A stretch of 64,000 bases of DNA from Sulfurospirillum sp001602955 (GCA_001602955.1 LVAC01000023.1:370133-434132), one strand, 5' to 3'. Shown: positions 14,964 through 25,470, counted from the first letter of the stretch. Numbers and translations: made by a program. Notes: a model not told the origin generated them from the letters alone.

Positions 14964-15389
14964 TTAATCGACGACGTTAATACCGATACTTCTAGCAGAT
15001 CCGGCAATAATTTTAGCCGCTTGCTCGCGATCTTTCGTATTAAGATCGGCAATTTTTTTCTCGACGATCTCAAGAACTTGCGCTTTTGTCAAAGTAGCGA
15101 CTTTGTTTTTAAGCGGGTTACTTGAACCGCTTTTAATACCGGCCGCTTTTTTGATAAGATCCGTAGCAGGCGGTTGTTTGGTGATAAAGGTAAAACTTTT
15201 ATCAGCATAAACCGTAATCACGACAGGGATTCTAAATCCAGCTAAATCTTTCGTTCTTTCATTGAACGCTTTACAAAATTCCATAATATTCACGCCTCTT
15301 TGACCAAGAGCCGGACCGACCGGTGGTGATGGATTTGCTTTAGCGGCTTCAATTTGTAATTTAATTTCGCCAATGACTTTTTTTGCCAT
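14964..15389 (-). CDS. rplK: 50S ribosomal protein L11
   Basis: Protein of the GTPase-associated centre and target region for thiopeptides, 141 aa. The N-terminal region with AKANPSPPVGPALGQRGVNIMEFCKAFN-type sequence is intact, including the flexible prolines. ATG at 15389 with AAAGGA upstream. It lies 16 nt after nusG. Confidence 0.98.
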   Translation of the reverse strand: MAKKVIGEIKLQIEAAKANPSPPVGPALGQRGVNIMEFCKAFNERTKDLAGFRIPVVITVYADKSFTFITKQPPATDLIKKAAGIKSGSSNPLKNKVATLTKAQVLEIVEKKIADLNTKDREQAAKIIAGSARSIGINVVD

Positions 15390-15405
15390 TTCTTTTCCTT
15401 TACGC

Positions 15406-15936
15406 TTAAACTATTTTTTCAACTTGAGAATAAAGAATCTCAACGGGTGTACTTCGACCAAAAATTGAAACATTGAGTGTGAGTTTGCCGTGAACCATAT
15501 CGTATTCTTCGACTGAGCCGGTAAAGTTTGCAAAAGGACCTTCCGTGATCCTAACGCTCTCACCTGTCTCAAAGAAAATTTTCGGTTTAGGCGCACCTTT
15601 TTTCTCGGCTTTTTCCAAAATCAATGCTATGTCTTTTTCACTTAAAGGCGTAGGCTTTTTAGCCTCTCCGATAAATCGTCCGACTTTCGGCAAAGATTGG
15701 ATTAAATGCCAAAGTGCCGTATCTAAATCGAGTTTTGCAAACGCATAACCCGGATACAAACTTCGCTCACTAATCTTCTTTTTACCATTCTTAACTTCAA
15801 TGACATCTTCTGTCGGAACAAGAATTTGCTCTAACTTATCGGCAATACCATGATCATTAACAAGAGTGATAATTCCTTTTTTAACTGCTTGCTCACTTCC
15901 TGCATACGTTTGAATTGCATACCATCGATGTGCCAT
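15406..15936 (-). CDS. nusG: Transcription termination/antitermination protein NusG
   Basis: Elongation factor that binds the beta' clamp helices and links RNA polymerase to Rho or the ribosome, 176 aa. The NGN domain begins HRWYAIQTYAGSEQ. The C-terminal KOW domain carries GESVRITEGPFANFTGSV. The start ATG has AAGGAGAG upstream, and the ribosome-binding site overlaps the secE stop region. Confidence 0.97.
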   Translation of the reverse strand: MAHRWYAIQTYAGSEQAVKKGIITLVNDHGIADKLEQILVPTEDVIEVKNGKKKISERSLYPGYAFAKLDLDTALWHLIQSLPKVGRFIGEAKKPTPLSEKDIALILEKAEKKGAPKPKIFFETGESVRITEGPFANFTGSVEEYDMVHGKLTLNVSIFGRSTPVEILYSQVEKIV

Positions 15937-15945
15937 TTTCTCTCC

Positions 15946-16125
15946 TTAAATTAAAGAGGACAAAGAAAAAGACATAACAGCGTCAATCAATGCTAAAAAA
16001 AGTGATATAACGGTTACGACGACAAAGACAGAAATAAAGGCATTTCGAATCTGCTCTTTAATCGGGAAAATAACCTTTGACAACTCAGCTTTAGAATATT
16101 GATAATAAGCTCTTAATTTTTCCAT
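15946..16125 (-). CDS. secE: Preprotein translocase subunit SecE
   Basis: Read directly from the sequence as a 59-aa ORF: MEKLRAYYQYSKAELSKVIF, then PIKEQIRNAF and a hydrophobic segment (about residues 30-50). It is a single-span SecE of the short type, with the conserved amphipathic helix before the membrane segment. SecE clamps the SecY channel. The position between tRNA-Trp and nusG is the standard secE-nusG location. The stop is 9 nt before the nusG start. Confidence 0.93.
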   Translation of the reverse strand: MEKLRAYYQYSKAELSKVIFPIKEQIRNAFISVFVVVTVISLFLALIDAVMSFSLSSLI

Positions 16126-16142
16126 TGCATTACCTCGACTAG

Positions 16143-16218
16143 TGGCAGGGTAGGAGGGACTCGAACCCCCAACCTGCGGTTTTGGAGACCGACGCTCTAC
16201 CGTTGGAGCTACTACCCT
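16143..16218 (-). tRNA. tRNA-Trp (anticodon CCA)
   Basis: A 76-nt cloverleaf with encoded CCA. The acceptor pair is AGGGTAG/CTACCCT, D-stem GCTC/GAGC, anticodon loop CTCCAAA, T-loop TTCGAGT and discriminator G. It sits between rpmG and secE, as in other Campylobacterota. Confidence 0.97.
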
Positions 16219-16224
16219 ACATGT

Positions 16225-16255
16225 AAAGTTAAGTCAAAAAATTCGACTTAACTTT
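16225..16255 (-). terminator. Hairpin overlapping the rpmG stop
   Basis: AAAGTTAAGTC (16225-16235) pairs with GACTTAACTTT (16245-16255), a perfect 11-bp stem that includes the rpmG stop codon. No T-tract follows; tRNA-Trp begins 7 nt later. A processing or stability element is as likely as a terminator. Confidence 0.5.
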
Positions 16256-16406
16256 TTAATTTCACTTCTTTGTGAACGGTGTGTTTTTTCAAACGTGGAC
16301 AATATTTACTGAGTTCGACTTTTTCAGTTACTGTCTTGCTGTTTTTCGTTGTAGTGTAATTGATGTCACCACATTCAGAACATTTAAGTCCGATTTTAAC
16401 GGTCAT
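16248..16406 (-). CDS. rpmG: 50S ribosomal protein L33
   Basis: A 52-aa ORF read directly: MTVKIGLKCSECGDINYTTT, then KNSKTVTEKVELSKYCPRLK. Two Cys pairs (CSEC near 9-12 and a single C near 36) show a partly degenerate zinc ribbon: the fourth Cys position is Leu. L33 is in the large subunit near the E site. It follows tuf by 51 nt. Confidence 0.92.
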   Translation of the reverse strand: MTVKIGLKCSECGDINYTTTKNSKTVTEKVELSKYCPRLKKHTVHKEVKLKS

Positions 16407-16424
16407 ACTATTTCCTTGACTAAA

Positions 16425-16455
16425 TTACATGTAAGGGTTTCCCCTTACATGTTAA
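16425..16455 (-). terminator. tuf-rpmG hairpin built from two TTACATGTAA motifs
   Basis: ACATGTAAGGG (16427-16437) pairs with CCCTTACATGT (16442-16452), an 11-bp stem closed on the minus strand by a GAAA tetraloop. Each arm is a copy of the genome-wide ACATGTAA motif. The downstream T-run is short, so it may only partly terminate tuf transcripts. Confidence 0.6.
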
Positions 16456-16457
16456 AA

Positions 16458-17657
<1,200 letters not shown>

Positions 17658-17729
17658 TTTTTCCTCCGTAATGAGTTTTTGTTTTTAATGCATGTTCAAT
17701 TTGCAAAGTTTTTCAAACTTTATAGTGAA

Positions 17730-17804
<75 letters not shown>

Positions 17805-17953
17805 CGACGACATAAAAGGGAACCGACATGATATCTAAAAACTGTAACAATCTGATTTCATAAAACGTAAGAAAGGTAAGCCTACTGAACTTGTTCTGTA
17901 GTGCATTAATGCAGAAGAAATTCAACAGCTCCCAGTTTATGTTACAAAATCGT
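17805..17953 (-). other. Long spacer inside the tRNA operon
   Basis: 149 nt separate tRNA-Gly from tRNA-Thr(GGT), whereas tRNA-Gly and tRNA-Tyr are 3 nt apart. It contains a perfect 12-bp palindrome (17902-17913, TGCATTAATGCA). No start codon with a ribosome-binding site gives a convincing peptide. No further tRNA can be folded from it. Confidence 0.6.
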
Positions 17954-18030
17954 TGGAGCGGGAGACGGGACTCGAACCCGCGACCCCCAGCTTGGAAGGC
18001 TAATGCTCTAGCCGACTGAGCTACTCCCGC
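17954..18030 (-). tRNA. tRNA-Gly (anticodon TCC)
   Basis: A 77-nt cloverleaf. Acceptor GCGGGAG/CTCCCGC, anticodon loop CTTCCAA, T-loop TTCGAGT, discriminator T and encoded CCA. It starts 3 nt after tRNA-Tyr on the minus strand. Confidence 0.97.
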
Positions 18031-18033
18031 AAA

Positions 18034-18118
<85 letters not shown>

Positions 18119-18167
18119 GTATCTATACCATTTTACTTCTGGTCAAACACTGTCTTTCACAAAAAAG

Positions 18168-18243
18168 TGGAGCTGGTGAACGGAGTCGAACCGCCGACCT
18201 ACTGCTTACAAGGCAGTTGCTCTACCGACTGAGCTACACCAGC
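18168..18243 (-). tRNA. tRNA-Thr (anticodon TGT)
   Basis: 76 nt. Acceptor GCTGGTG/CACCAGC, anticodon loop CTTGTAA, T-loop TTCGACT, discriminator T and encoded CCA. First gene of the tRNA-tuf transcription unit. Order Thr-Tyr-Gly-Thr-tuf matches thrU-tyrU-glyT-thrT-tufB of E. coli. Confidence 0.97.
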
Positions 18244-18263
18244 ACCCGTGATTGTGAGGTGAA

Positions 18264-18292
18264 AGTATATCTTAATTGACAAGCAAAGTCAA
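18264..18292 (-). promoter_or_regulatory. Sigma-70 promoter of the tRNA-tuf operon
   Basis: On the minus strand TTGACT (complement of 18287-18292), 17 nt of spacer, then TATACT (complement of 18264-18269), 20 nt before the first base of tRNA-Thr(TGT). Spacing is optimal. This is the best promoter match in the core region. Confidence 0.85.
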
Positions 18293-18343
18293 TACTATTC
18301 TACGCTAAAATAATCGGTATCTTTATCTGAGGAGATTTATCGC

Positions 18344-19087
18344 ATGAAAATTCTTTTTTCACCGAGCGAAACAAAAACACTTTTTCGCAAAACACCCCCT
18401 TTGAATCCCGATAGTTTTATCTTTCCCGATCTTTATAAACGGCGTCTGGAAGTTTTAGAACGCTATCACGTGCTTCTCCAAACCGCAAACGAGGCAAGCC
18501 TTCGCTCGCTTTTCGGACTCAAAGATATTTCGCTTTGCAAAGAGTGGCTGCAAACACCTTTATTCGACGCTCCGACATGTAAAGCAATTGAACGTTATAG
18601 CGGCGTTGCTTACGATTATTTGGATTATGCTTCTTTAAATCCTTCGTCCCAACTGTTTCTCGACCAAAACGTGATGATTTTTTCCAATCTTTTCGGACCG
18701 ATTTTGGCGCAAGACGAAATTCCCAACTACCGAGTTCATCAAGGCGCATCGCTTGAAGGCTTCAAACCCGAAACGTTTTATCATGCGTGTTTTTCACAGT
18801 CCATTGACGAGTGGATTGCGAACGAGACGCTTTTAGATTTACGCGCCGGATTTTACGAAAAGTTTTACATGCCGCAAAAACCTTATATCACGATGAAGTT
18901 TCTCAAAGGAGGAAAGGTTGTCAGCCATTTTGCCAAAGCATACCGCGGCAAGGTCTTACGACAGATTGCTTACGAACAACCCGTCGATGATGCGGCACTG
19001 CAAACGATTGCTTTTGAACATCTTCGTATCGTCGAAATACACCGTAAAAAACTCAAACACGAATATGTTTACGAGATTATTGATTGA
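18344..19087 (+). CDS. yaaA: YaaA/DUF328 family peroxide stress protein
   Basis: 247 aa starting KILFSPSETK. It shows the family signatures SGVAYDYLDYASL, LFGPILAQDEIPNYR and a C-terminal lysine-rich VVSHFAKAYRGK segment. In E. coli YaaA limits intracellular iron and so reduces Fenton damage under peroxide stress; the fold binds DNA. Function here is by family only. ATG preceded by GAGGAG. It is divergent from the tRNA operon, with the two promoters sharing about 100 nt. An ACATGTAA motif encodes Thr-Cys-Lys at 18575. Confidence 0.85.
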   Translation: MKILFSPSETKTLFRKTPPLNPDSFIFPDLYKRRLEVLERYHVLLQTANEASLRSLFGLKDISLCKEWLQTPLFDAPTCKAIERYSGVAYDYLDYASLNPSSQLFLDQNVMIFSNLFGPILAQDEIPNYRVHQGASLEGFKPETFYHACFSQSIDEWIANETLLDLRAGFYEKFYMPQKPYITMKFLKGGKVVSHFAKAYRGKVLRQIAYEQPVDDAALQTIAFEHLRIVEIHRKKLKHEYVYEIID

Positions 19088-19144
19088 TTTAGAATAAAAA
19101 AGGTACAATTAGCCGCAAATCTATTATTTAGGTAAGGAGACGCT

Positions 19145-19366
19145 ATGGATATTTTACAATGGATCGTCATCGGTGTATTGGTTTATACGATCTACTATCT
19201 TATTAACAAATACGAACAACGCGTCAATGAACTGACTCGTCTTATCGAGCTGAACCGCGAAGAGATTAACCGCAATAAAGAGAATATTGCAAAAAATGCC
19301 GACGGTGTCGCAAAAAATAAAGAAAAGCTTGAACTCAACCAAGCGATTATCGAAAAACTCAAATAA
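19145..19366 (+). CDS. Small membrane-anchored coiled-coil protein
   Basis: 73 aa. One hydrophobic segment (residues 4-20, ILQWIVIGVLVYTIYYL) is followed by a charged helix rich in Glu, Asn and Lys with a 7-residue periodicity (NREEINRNKENI, AKNADGVAKNKEK), so a coiled coil. ATG preceded by AAGGAG. A TACAAT -10-like box lies at 19104-19109. I do not recognise the family; a scaffold or membrane-tethered adaptor is conceivable. It appears monocistronic. Confidence 0.75.
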   Translation: MDILQWIVIGVLVYTIYYLINKYEQRVNELTRLIELNREEINRNKENIAKNADGVAKNKEKLELNQAIIEKLK

Positions 19367-19380
19367 TCCGATCGAATAGT

Positions 19381-19417
19381 CCAAGAATCAAAGAGCAATA
19401 CCGCTCTTGATTCTTGG
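19381..19417. terminator. Bidirectional hairpin between convergent genes
   Basis: CCAAGAATCAAAGAGC (19381-19396) pairs with GCTCTTGATTCTTGG (19403-19417), about 15 bp with one bulge. It lies between the 3' ends of the small coiled-coil gene and the GGDEF-EAL gene. No strong T-tract on either side. Confidence 0.6.
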
Positions 19418-19458
19418 ATAGACGACATGCCAAACAATCCGAGAATTCCTTCTCTTCT

Positions 19459-21603
19459 TTAAAAAGATTCGGCAAATATTCGAAACTCTTCTTGCGGCAT
19501 CGGTTTAGCGAAATGAAATCCTTGAACCTCATCGCATCCGTGTCCGCCTAACGCTATTAACGTCTCACCCTCTTCGACGCCTTCGGCGATCGTTTTGAGA
19601 TTTAGGCTCTTTGCCATTTGTATAACGGCTTTGACGATAGCGGCGTCTTCTTGATCGTGCAATAAATTCTTAATAAACGATTGGTCGATTTTCAGTTTAT
19701 CTACGGCAAATTTTTTCAGATACGACAAAGACGAATATCCCGTTCCAAAATCGTCGATGGAAAGTTTAACCCCGATCGCTTTAAGATTTTGGATCGTCGT
19801 TCGTATTTTTTCCGTATCGTACATCATTGCGGATTCCGTGAGTTCAATTTCAAAAAACGCAGGCGAAAGCCCCGAGCTTGCAAGTGCTTTTTTGACAATT
19901 TCCTCTAAATTTCCTCGTTTAAACTGTACGGTCGAAATATTAATCGCCACGACGATTTGAATCCCCTGTCGATGCCAAAGCACCGCTTGCTTGCACGCCT
20001 CGTTGATTACCCATTCGCCGATTTTAATAATTAAACCGCTATTTTCGGCAATCGGTATAAACTTAGAGGGCGCAATCAGCCCTTGCGTCGGGTGAACCCA
20101 TCGAAGGAGAGCCTCGGCACCCGTAATCGTTTGACTTTGAATGTCAATTTGCGGCTGGTAATGCAAAATAAACTCTCGATTCGCGATCGCGTTTTTCATA
20201 TCGTGTAAGATTCGAAAATATTCTATCGTCTCTTCGTTCATGGAAGCATCGAAAAAATAAAACATATTTTTACCGAGTTCTTTGGCTTTGTGCATCGCAA
20301 TGTCGGCTTTTCGTACCAGTGCGTCAAAATCGTCTCCTTCGATCGGATAGACCGCAACGCCGATCGAAACGGAAGACGTAAGGTGATGCGTATCAACGCT
20401 TAAAGGAGTTTGAAAACTTTCTACGATGCGTTCGCATACCGACGTAATATCTTCATTAGAATGGATATTGTTTAAAATAATTAAAAACTCGTCTCCGCTA
20501 TGCCTTGCTAAAATATCGTTATCCCGAAGAGTGTCCTGAAGTCTTTGCGCCACGCTTTTTAGCAGCATATCTCCGATGGCATGCCCAAAAGAGTCGTTGA
20601 CGGTTTGAAAGTCGTCCACGTCGATAAATAAAACAGCCATTTGATGAGTATGTTCCGTTTTAGATTTATGCAAAAGGAGTTGATCCACTTCCAATTTTGC
20701 GCGTATGCGATTGGGCAGTTCCGTTAGGTGGTCGTGGTAGGCTAAAAATTCAACCTTTTTTTCCGCCTTTTTTTGCATGCTTACATCACGCCCTATCGCG
20801 ATGATGCCGACGACGTTTCCTAATTTATCGAGCTCGGGAACCATCTGCGTATGATGAACATACTCTTCGTCTTTAAATCGAAACGTTTGGTCGTATTCCA
20901 TCCCTTTGCCCGTTTGAATAACGGAGTGTAGCTTTTCGATATACTCGGCGTACGTTTCTCCGAAAGTATCTACGCTTACCTCTTTTCCGATCAAAGTTTC
21001 GATCGGCACGTCAAAATATTTTTGGATTTGATGATTCAAATAAACAACCCTGCACTGTGAATCGTACCATGCGATATTGTTCGGAGAGTTATCGACGACG
21101 TCTTTAAACTTAAAACAGCTCTCTTTACCGAGTATCTCTTCCACAAAGCTTTTTTGATCGGCAATTTCTCGACAGACCGCTAAATGATACGACTTGCCTT
21201 CAAAATCAAAACGGCTGATACTCATGTCTATCGGGATCGTATGTCCGTTTTTCGTTTTATGGCGCGTCGTAAAACGAATCGTTTTTTCCGCTTCCATTTT
21301 TAGAGAAAACTTTTGGGCTATATCGGGCGTCCAACTCGGATCGATGTCGAAAAGGCTCATGCCGTTTGTCAACTCATCCCGTGAATACCCTAACATTTTT
21401 GCCGCCGTTTCGTTCACGTATAAAAAATGAGGACTCTCTTGATACGTTAAAAAAATCGCTTCGCCCAGATGATCTAGCACAACGGGAAGCGCACATTTGG
21501 GAGAGGCTTTGGAAGCGTAACATTTCATAAACGGAAAATCGGGGATTTTTTGAAGAATCGTATCAAACAGAAGGTGGCGTTGGTCTTGAGATAGCATGGA
21601 CAT
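19459..21603 (-). CDS. PAS-PAS-GGDEF-EAL cyclic-di-GMP protein
   Basis: Cytoplasmic c-di-GMP enzyme, about 714 aa from the ATG at 21603 (an ATG 6 nt further in, and one 33 nt upstream, are also possible). Two PAS domains occupy roughly residues 40-150 and 160-285. The GGDEF domain has SGDEF at its active site and an inhibitory I-site RDND exactly five residues upstream. The EAL domain keeps EAL, DDFGTGYSS, LKID and AEGVE, so it should be an active phosphodiesterase. The SGDEF variant can be active in other proteins. No membrane segment. Monocistronic, convergent with the 73-aa gene. Confidence 0.88.
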   Translation of the reverse strand: MSMLSQDQRHLLFDTILQKIPDFPFMKCYASKASPKCALPVVLDHLGEAIFLTYQESPHFLYVNETAAKMLGYSRDELTNGMSLFDIDPSWTPDIAQKFSLKMEAEKTIRFTTRHKTKNGHTIPIDMSISRFDFEGKSYHLAVCREIADQKSFVEEILGKESCFKFKDVVDNSPNNIAWYDSQCRVVYLNHQIQKYFDVPIETLIGKEVSVDTFGETYAEYIEKLHSVIQTGKGMEYDQTFRFKDEEYVHHTQMVPELDKLGNVVGIIAIGRDVSMQKKAEKKVEFLAYHDHLTELPNRIRAKLEVDQLLLHKSKTEHTHQMAVLFIDVDDFQTVNDSFGHAIGDMLLKSVAQRLQDTLRDNDILARHSGDEFLIILNNIHSNEDITSVCERIVESFQTPLSVDTHHLTSSVSIGVAVYPIEGDDFDALVRKADIAMHKAKELGKNMFYFFDASMNEETIEYFRILHDMKNAIANREFILHYQPQIDIQSQTITGAEALLRWVHPTQGLIAPSKFIPIAENSGLIIKIGEWVINEACKQAVLWHRQGIQIVVAINISTVQFKRGNLEEIVKKALASSGLSPAFFEIELTESAMMYDTEKIRTTIQNLKAIGVKLSIDDFGTGYSSLSYLKKFAVDKLKIDQSFIKNLLHDQEDAAIVKAVIQMAKSLNLKTIAEGVEEGETLIALGGHGCDEVQGFHFAKPMPQEEFRIFAESF

Positions 21604-21846
21604 GGTTGTATGATAGCCTTTGGGAAAATAATGCACCGACGATTTTCATCATTTCGTCACATTTTAGTCACATCATTTTACAAACCTATCCTAAAATTTT
21701 ATTGAAATGCCGACGATCAAACGCCGTGACGATACGTACATGTAGCAAATCGGCATACCTCGTTTCAAACCTTTCGCCGTTTCGGAAATAACACGGTTCA
21801 AAAGATTCTTGCATACCGACGCTTTTTGTCGCTACATGTCACGCAA

Positions 21847-21864
21847 AGGGGCGGGTTCGCCCCT
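21847..21864 (-). terminator. Hairpin after putA
   Basis: AGGGGCG (21847-21853) pairs with CGCCCCT (21858-21864) around GGTT. It is GC-rich and stable, followed on the minus strand by only three T. It begins 10 nt past the putA stop. The 21637-21846 intergenic region between putA and the GGDEF-EAL gene otherwise holds only two ACATGT motifs. Confidence 0.6.
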
Positions 21865-21873
21865 AAGGTATTT

Positions 21874-24800
21874 TCACTCTTTAATGCCGCGTGCACCGAG
21901 ATTTCCGTAACGGTGGTAACTGTGAGAAATACTTTGTTCCATAAAATAATGCAACAACTCCAAGCGTCCTTCCATCAACGGTTTTTCCCGAACGATAAAC
22001 GTGGCACTTTTTGCCGCCTCTTCAAATACGAACGGCGAAATACGTGCCGCATCGGCGTAGAAAATCTTTTGTACCGAAGCGAAGCATTGCGCAAACTCGG
22101 CTTCGTTTTCGCGTATGAGCGTATCGTGCGCACCAAGCCAACGCTCTTTGGTTTCATACATAAATGAAACCACACTGTTTTCCGCCTCCGAAGCGATACT
22201 GACATGTAAAGGGACTTGGGCAATTTTCGCCGCTACGATACGACTTAAAACGTCGAATAAGCTATCTTCTTGGCAGACGCGTAGGGCGACTTTACGTAAA
22301 GGTAAATATTTAAAGATATTGTCTTCACCTCGCACCTTGGCAAAATCAACCTCTTTGGCGAAAACCTCTTCATAATTTTCAAGATAGCTTGCCGTAGCGA
22401 AAGAGAGTTTTTCAAACGTCTCTTTAAAAGCACCGTGCGTTCCGTGTTCGGCTTGGCGAGCCCATTCGCCGACCAAATCGCTCCATGCGTGTTTGAGAGC
22501 ACCTTTGATCTTCGGCATACCGACCTCTTCGATGTCCATAAAAAGCGTCACGTAGTTATATGCACCCGCTTTGCGTCCCGCACCTACCGCGGATTTTCCC
22601 ATGCCGCCGAAAGGTTGGCGAAGCACGATTGCACCCGTCGTTCCGCGATTGACGTAAAGATTGCCTGCTTGAAGATGCGCTTTCCAATACGCCACTTCCC
22701 TTTCATCCAAAGATTCGATCCCCGAAGTCAAACCGTATCCCGTCGCATTGACGATATCGACTGCGTGTTTAAGGTCTTTGGCACACATCACGGAAAGTAC
22801 CGGTCCAAAAAGTTCATTCATATGGCAAAAACTGCCCTCTTTGACGCCCCATTTAATCGCTGGTTTTAACATGTAAGGATTACCCTCGACGTATTCGGGT
22901 GCTAAAGCCCAGCTCTCGCCGGCTTCCAAACTTTCCAATGCACGTTTGAGTGCGCCGCTTGGTTGGTTGGCAAGCGTTCCTAAACGATTTTTAAAATCCC
23001 AAACGGAACCTACATGTAAGCTTTTCGCGGCGTCGATTAACCCTTTTTTAAAATGCGGATCATGGTAGACTTCTTCTTCCAAAACCAAAAGCGAAGTTGC
23101 GGAACACTTTTGACCGCTGTTGGAAAACGCCGAATGAATCACGTTTTTAATCGCCTGATCGCGATCCGCCATCGCCGTAACGATCGTCGCGTCTTTCCCG
23201 CCCGTTTCCGCGCTTAAGAAAAGATTCGGTCTGTCTTTAAGCATGGCATACGCCGTCTCTTCGCCGCCCGTTAAAATCACGAAATCGACTTTTGAGTTTT
23301 TGACGAGGTGTTCACCCGCCAATGCGCCCGAGCACGGAACGAATTGAAGCGTATTTTGGCTGATTCCCGCATCCCAAAAACATCGGCACAACTCATACGC
23401 GCACAAAGTCGCCGCGCTGGCGGGTTTGACGATAACGCAATTGCCCGCCGCCAAAGCCGCAACGATACCGCCTGTGGGAATAGCGATCGGGAAGTTCCAC
23501 GGAGGCGTGATAACGCCTACTCCTTTTCCGCTAAGAGAGAGGTTTTCGTACGCTTCAAAAAAACGTACCGCGTGAGGGTAAAACTCTAAAAAGTCGATTG
23601 CTTCGCTGACTTCAACATCGGTTTCGCTAAACACCTTCCCCACTTCCGCCGCCGCGACACCGATCAAATCGCCGCGTCTGGCACGTACGTTATTGGCGAC
23701 TTTGCACAAAATTTCATGGCGGGCCGCATGGCTAAGCGTTCGCCAGCCGTCCGCATCTTGCGCGGCAACCTCAACCGCGCGTTTTAAATCTTCGGGCGTT
23801 GCCGTAGCGTACCTTCCGCAAAGCACGCCCTCTTTGAGTTGCGATTTATCGATAACGTCGTTAAGAGAACGTTCGCGCAACGCTTCGCCGCCGACGACGA
23901 CAGGTGTCGTCTCTAGCGTCTGGGCTGCTCGTTTCATCCAACGCGTTCGAATCTGTTTTGCCCACTCTTTGTTGGGGCTTAAGATAAAGTCCGTATCGCT
24001 CTCTCCGTGAAACGTTCCGGTGTAAAAACTGCCGCCTTTAAAATCGTTCCATTGCTCTTCCAAACGATTTTGGCGACGTTTTGAGCCGATGAACACCTGT
24101 TTGGCATTTTCAAACGAAGCGATAAAACGCTCTTTTTGCGCTTCCCATTCGGGAGTGCCGACTTTCAATCCGAACGAGTAACGAATAAAGTTTTCCGTGC
24201 CCGTATTTTCATCCAAACGGCGCACCAAATAGCCGATGGCGTTGGTAAACTGCTCTTTTTTTGCCGTCGGCGCGTACAAAATAATCTCTTGACTGATTTG
24301 TTTAATCGCCAAACGTGCCGACTCGCTCATACCCTCCAACATCTCCATCGTAAAGTATTCTCCGGTACCGTATTGTTTCGCCAATTCGTATCCGTAGGCA
24401 TGCTCAAAGAGGTTGTGCGAGGCGATTCCGATATTGACAAACGGTGCATTTTCGGGGCGCAAAGCAAACTCCGCCATGATTTTGTAGTTGCTGTCGGTGT
24501 CGATTTTTTTCGTATGCGTGACCATTTCCCAATGGCGAAGTGCCGCCTCGGTCTCTTCCATTTCCATATTTGCGCCCTTTACCAAACGCATCTTCACGGG
24601 TTTTCCGCCCGCTTGAACCCGCTTACGTGCCCATTCGACCAATTTTTGTTGCCACAAATGCGAATCGGGTAAATACGCCTGAAGGACGATACCCGCATAA
24701 AAATCTTGAAATTCAGGCTGTTCGAGCGTTTTGGTAAAGGCATAGAACGTTAACGCCAAATCGCGATACTCTTCCATATCGAGGTTGATAAATTTATTTT

Positions 24801-25470
24801 CTTTTTCGCCTTTGGCATTGGTAAAGCTGTATTTTTTTGCTTGTGCATAAATGAGGCTCAAACGTTTTACCAGTTCGTCGATCGTGTCTTCGAACGAAAG
24901 CGCGTTGATTTGCGAAAAAATCGTCGAGATTTTGATGGAAATATAATCGACGTTGGGATTTTCAAGCACTTTGAGGTATTTTTCAATGCGCTCCTGCGCT
25001 TCGTCTTCGCCCAAAACGATTTCGCCGATCAGGTTGATATTCACGCGCGTTCCCTCGGCACGTCGTTTTTCAAGGTGCGCGTTCAACGCCTCTTCCTCGC
25101 CTTTTAAGACGACCGTTTTGGTATCTTCGCGAACGTTTTTCACAAAAAGCGGTACGGAAATTTGCGGCAGATAAATCCCTGCATGTAAAAATAAAAAGAC
25201 CAAAAATCGCTCGCTCGTCGTAAAAAACGACGCCATACCGTACTTGTCGAACAGGTATTCGATCTGATTGGCCACACGTGCGGGATTCGCGCTACGAAAG
25301 CTCTGATCCATCAGTTCGATTAAAAAAACTTTGTCTTTAGGATGGCTGAGCATCGTGTTCATTTTGATAGCAAAATTGCGATCAAAATCACTGACAAGCT
25401 CGCTTGCTCGGTTTTGCCATATCTCGGCCAAGGCAATAGCCCGTTGAATCACTTCGGTATCTGGTTGCAT
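21874..25470 (-). CDS. putA: Bifunctional proline dehydrogenase / P5C dehydrogenase PutA
   Basis: Oxidizes proline to pyrroline-5-carboxylate (FAD, N-terminal half) and then to glutamate (NAD+, C-terminal half), feeding electrons to quinones at the membrane. 1198 aa. The PRODH barrel spans roughly residues 80-470. The aldehyde dehydrogenase part has PPWNFP near 650, catalytic Glu755 (AETGG) and Cys789 (GQKCS). There is no N-terminal ribbon-helix-helix, so it is not the self-repressing enterobacterial form. About 190 residues follow the dehydrogenase domain. ATG with AAAGGAG upstream. Three ACATGTAA motifs lie inside it. It is downstream of the liv operon but separated by a terminator. Confidence 0.95.
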   Translation of the reverse strand: MQPDTEVIQRAIALAEIWQNRASELVSDFDRNFAIKMNTMLSHPKDKVFLIELMDQSFRSANPARVANQIEYLFDKYGMASFFTTSERFLVFLFLHAGIYLPQISVPLFVKNVREDTKTVVLKGEEEALNAHLEKRRAEGTRVNINLIGEIVLGEDEAQERIEKYLKVLENPNVDYISIKISTIFSQINALSFEDTIDELVKRLSLIYAQAKKYSFTNAKGEKENKFINLDMEEYRDLALTFYAFTKTLEQPEFQDFYAGIVLQAYLPDSHLWQQKLVEWARKRVQAGGKPVKMRLVKGANMEMEETEAALRHWEMVTHTKKIDTDSNYKIMAEFALRPENAPFVNIGIASHNLFEHAYGYELAKQYGTGEYFTMEMLEGMSESARLAIKQISQEIILYAPTAKKEQFTNAIGYLVRRLDENTGTENFIRYSFGLKVGTPEWEAQKERFIASFENAKQVFIGSKRRQNRLEEQWNDFKGGSFYTGTFHGESDTDFILSPNKEWAKQIRTRWMKRAAQTLETTPVVVGGEALRERSLNDVIDKSQLKEGVLCGRYATATPEDLKRAVEVAAQDADGWRTLSHAARHEILCKVANNVRARRGDLIGVAAAEVGKVFSETDVEVSEAIDFLEFYPHAVRFFEAYENLSLSGKGVGVITPPWNFPIAIPTGGIVAALAAGNCVIVKPASAATLCAYELCRCFWDAGISQNTLQFVPCSGALAGEHLVKNSKVDFVILTGGEETAYAMLKDRPNLFLSAETGGKDATIVTAMADRDQAIKNVIHSAFSNSGQKCSATSLLVLEEEVYHDPHFKKGLIDAAKSLHVGSVWDFKNRLGTLANQPSGALKRALESLEAGESWALAPEYVEGNPYMLKPAIKWGVKEGSFCHMNELFGPVLSVMCAKDLKHAVDIVNATGYGLTSGIESLDEREVAYWKAHLQAGNLYVNRGTTGAIVLRQPFGGMGKSAVGAGRKAGAYNYVTLFMDIEEVGMPKIKGALKHAWSDLVGEWARQAEHGTHGAFKETFEKLSFATASYLENYEEVFAKEVDFAKVRGEDNIFKYLPLRKVALRVCQEDSLFDVLSRIVAAKIAQVPLHVSIASEAENSVVSFMYETKERWLGAHDTLIRENEAEFAQCFASVQKIFYADAARISPFVFEEAAKSATFIVREKPLMEGRLELLHYFMEQSISHSYHRYGNLGARGIKE

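Noticed and set aside
24136..24672. 178-codon plus-strand frame opposite putA
   Set aside because: PutA is continuous and conserved here; the antisense frame has no ribosome-binding site and no recognisable domain.
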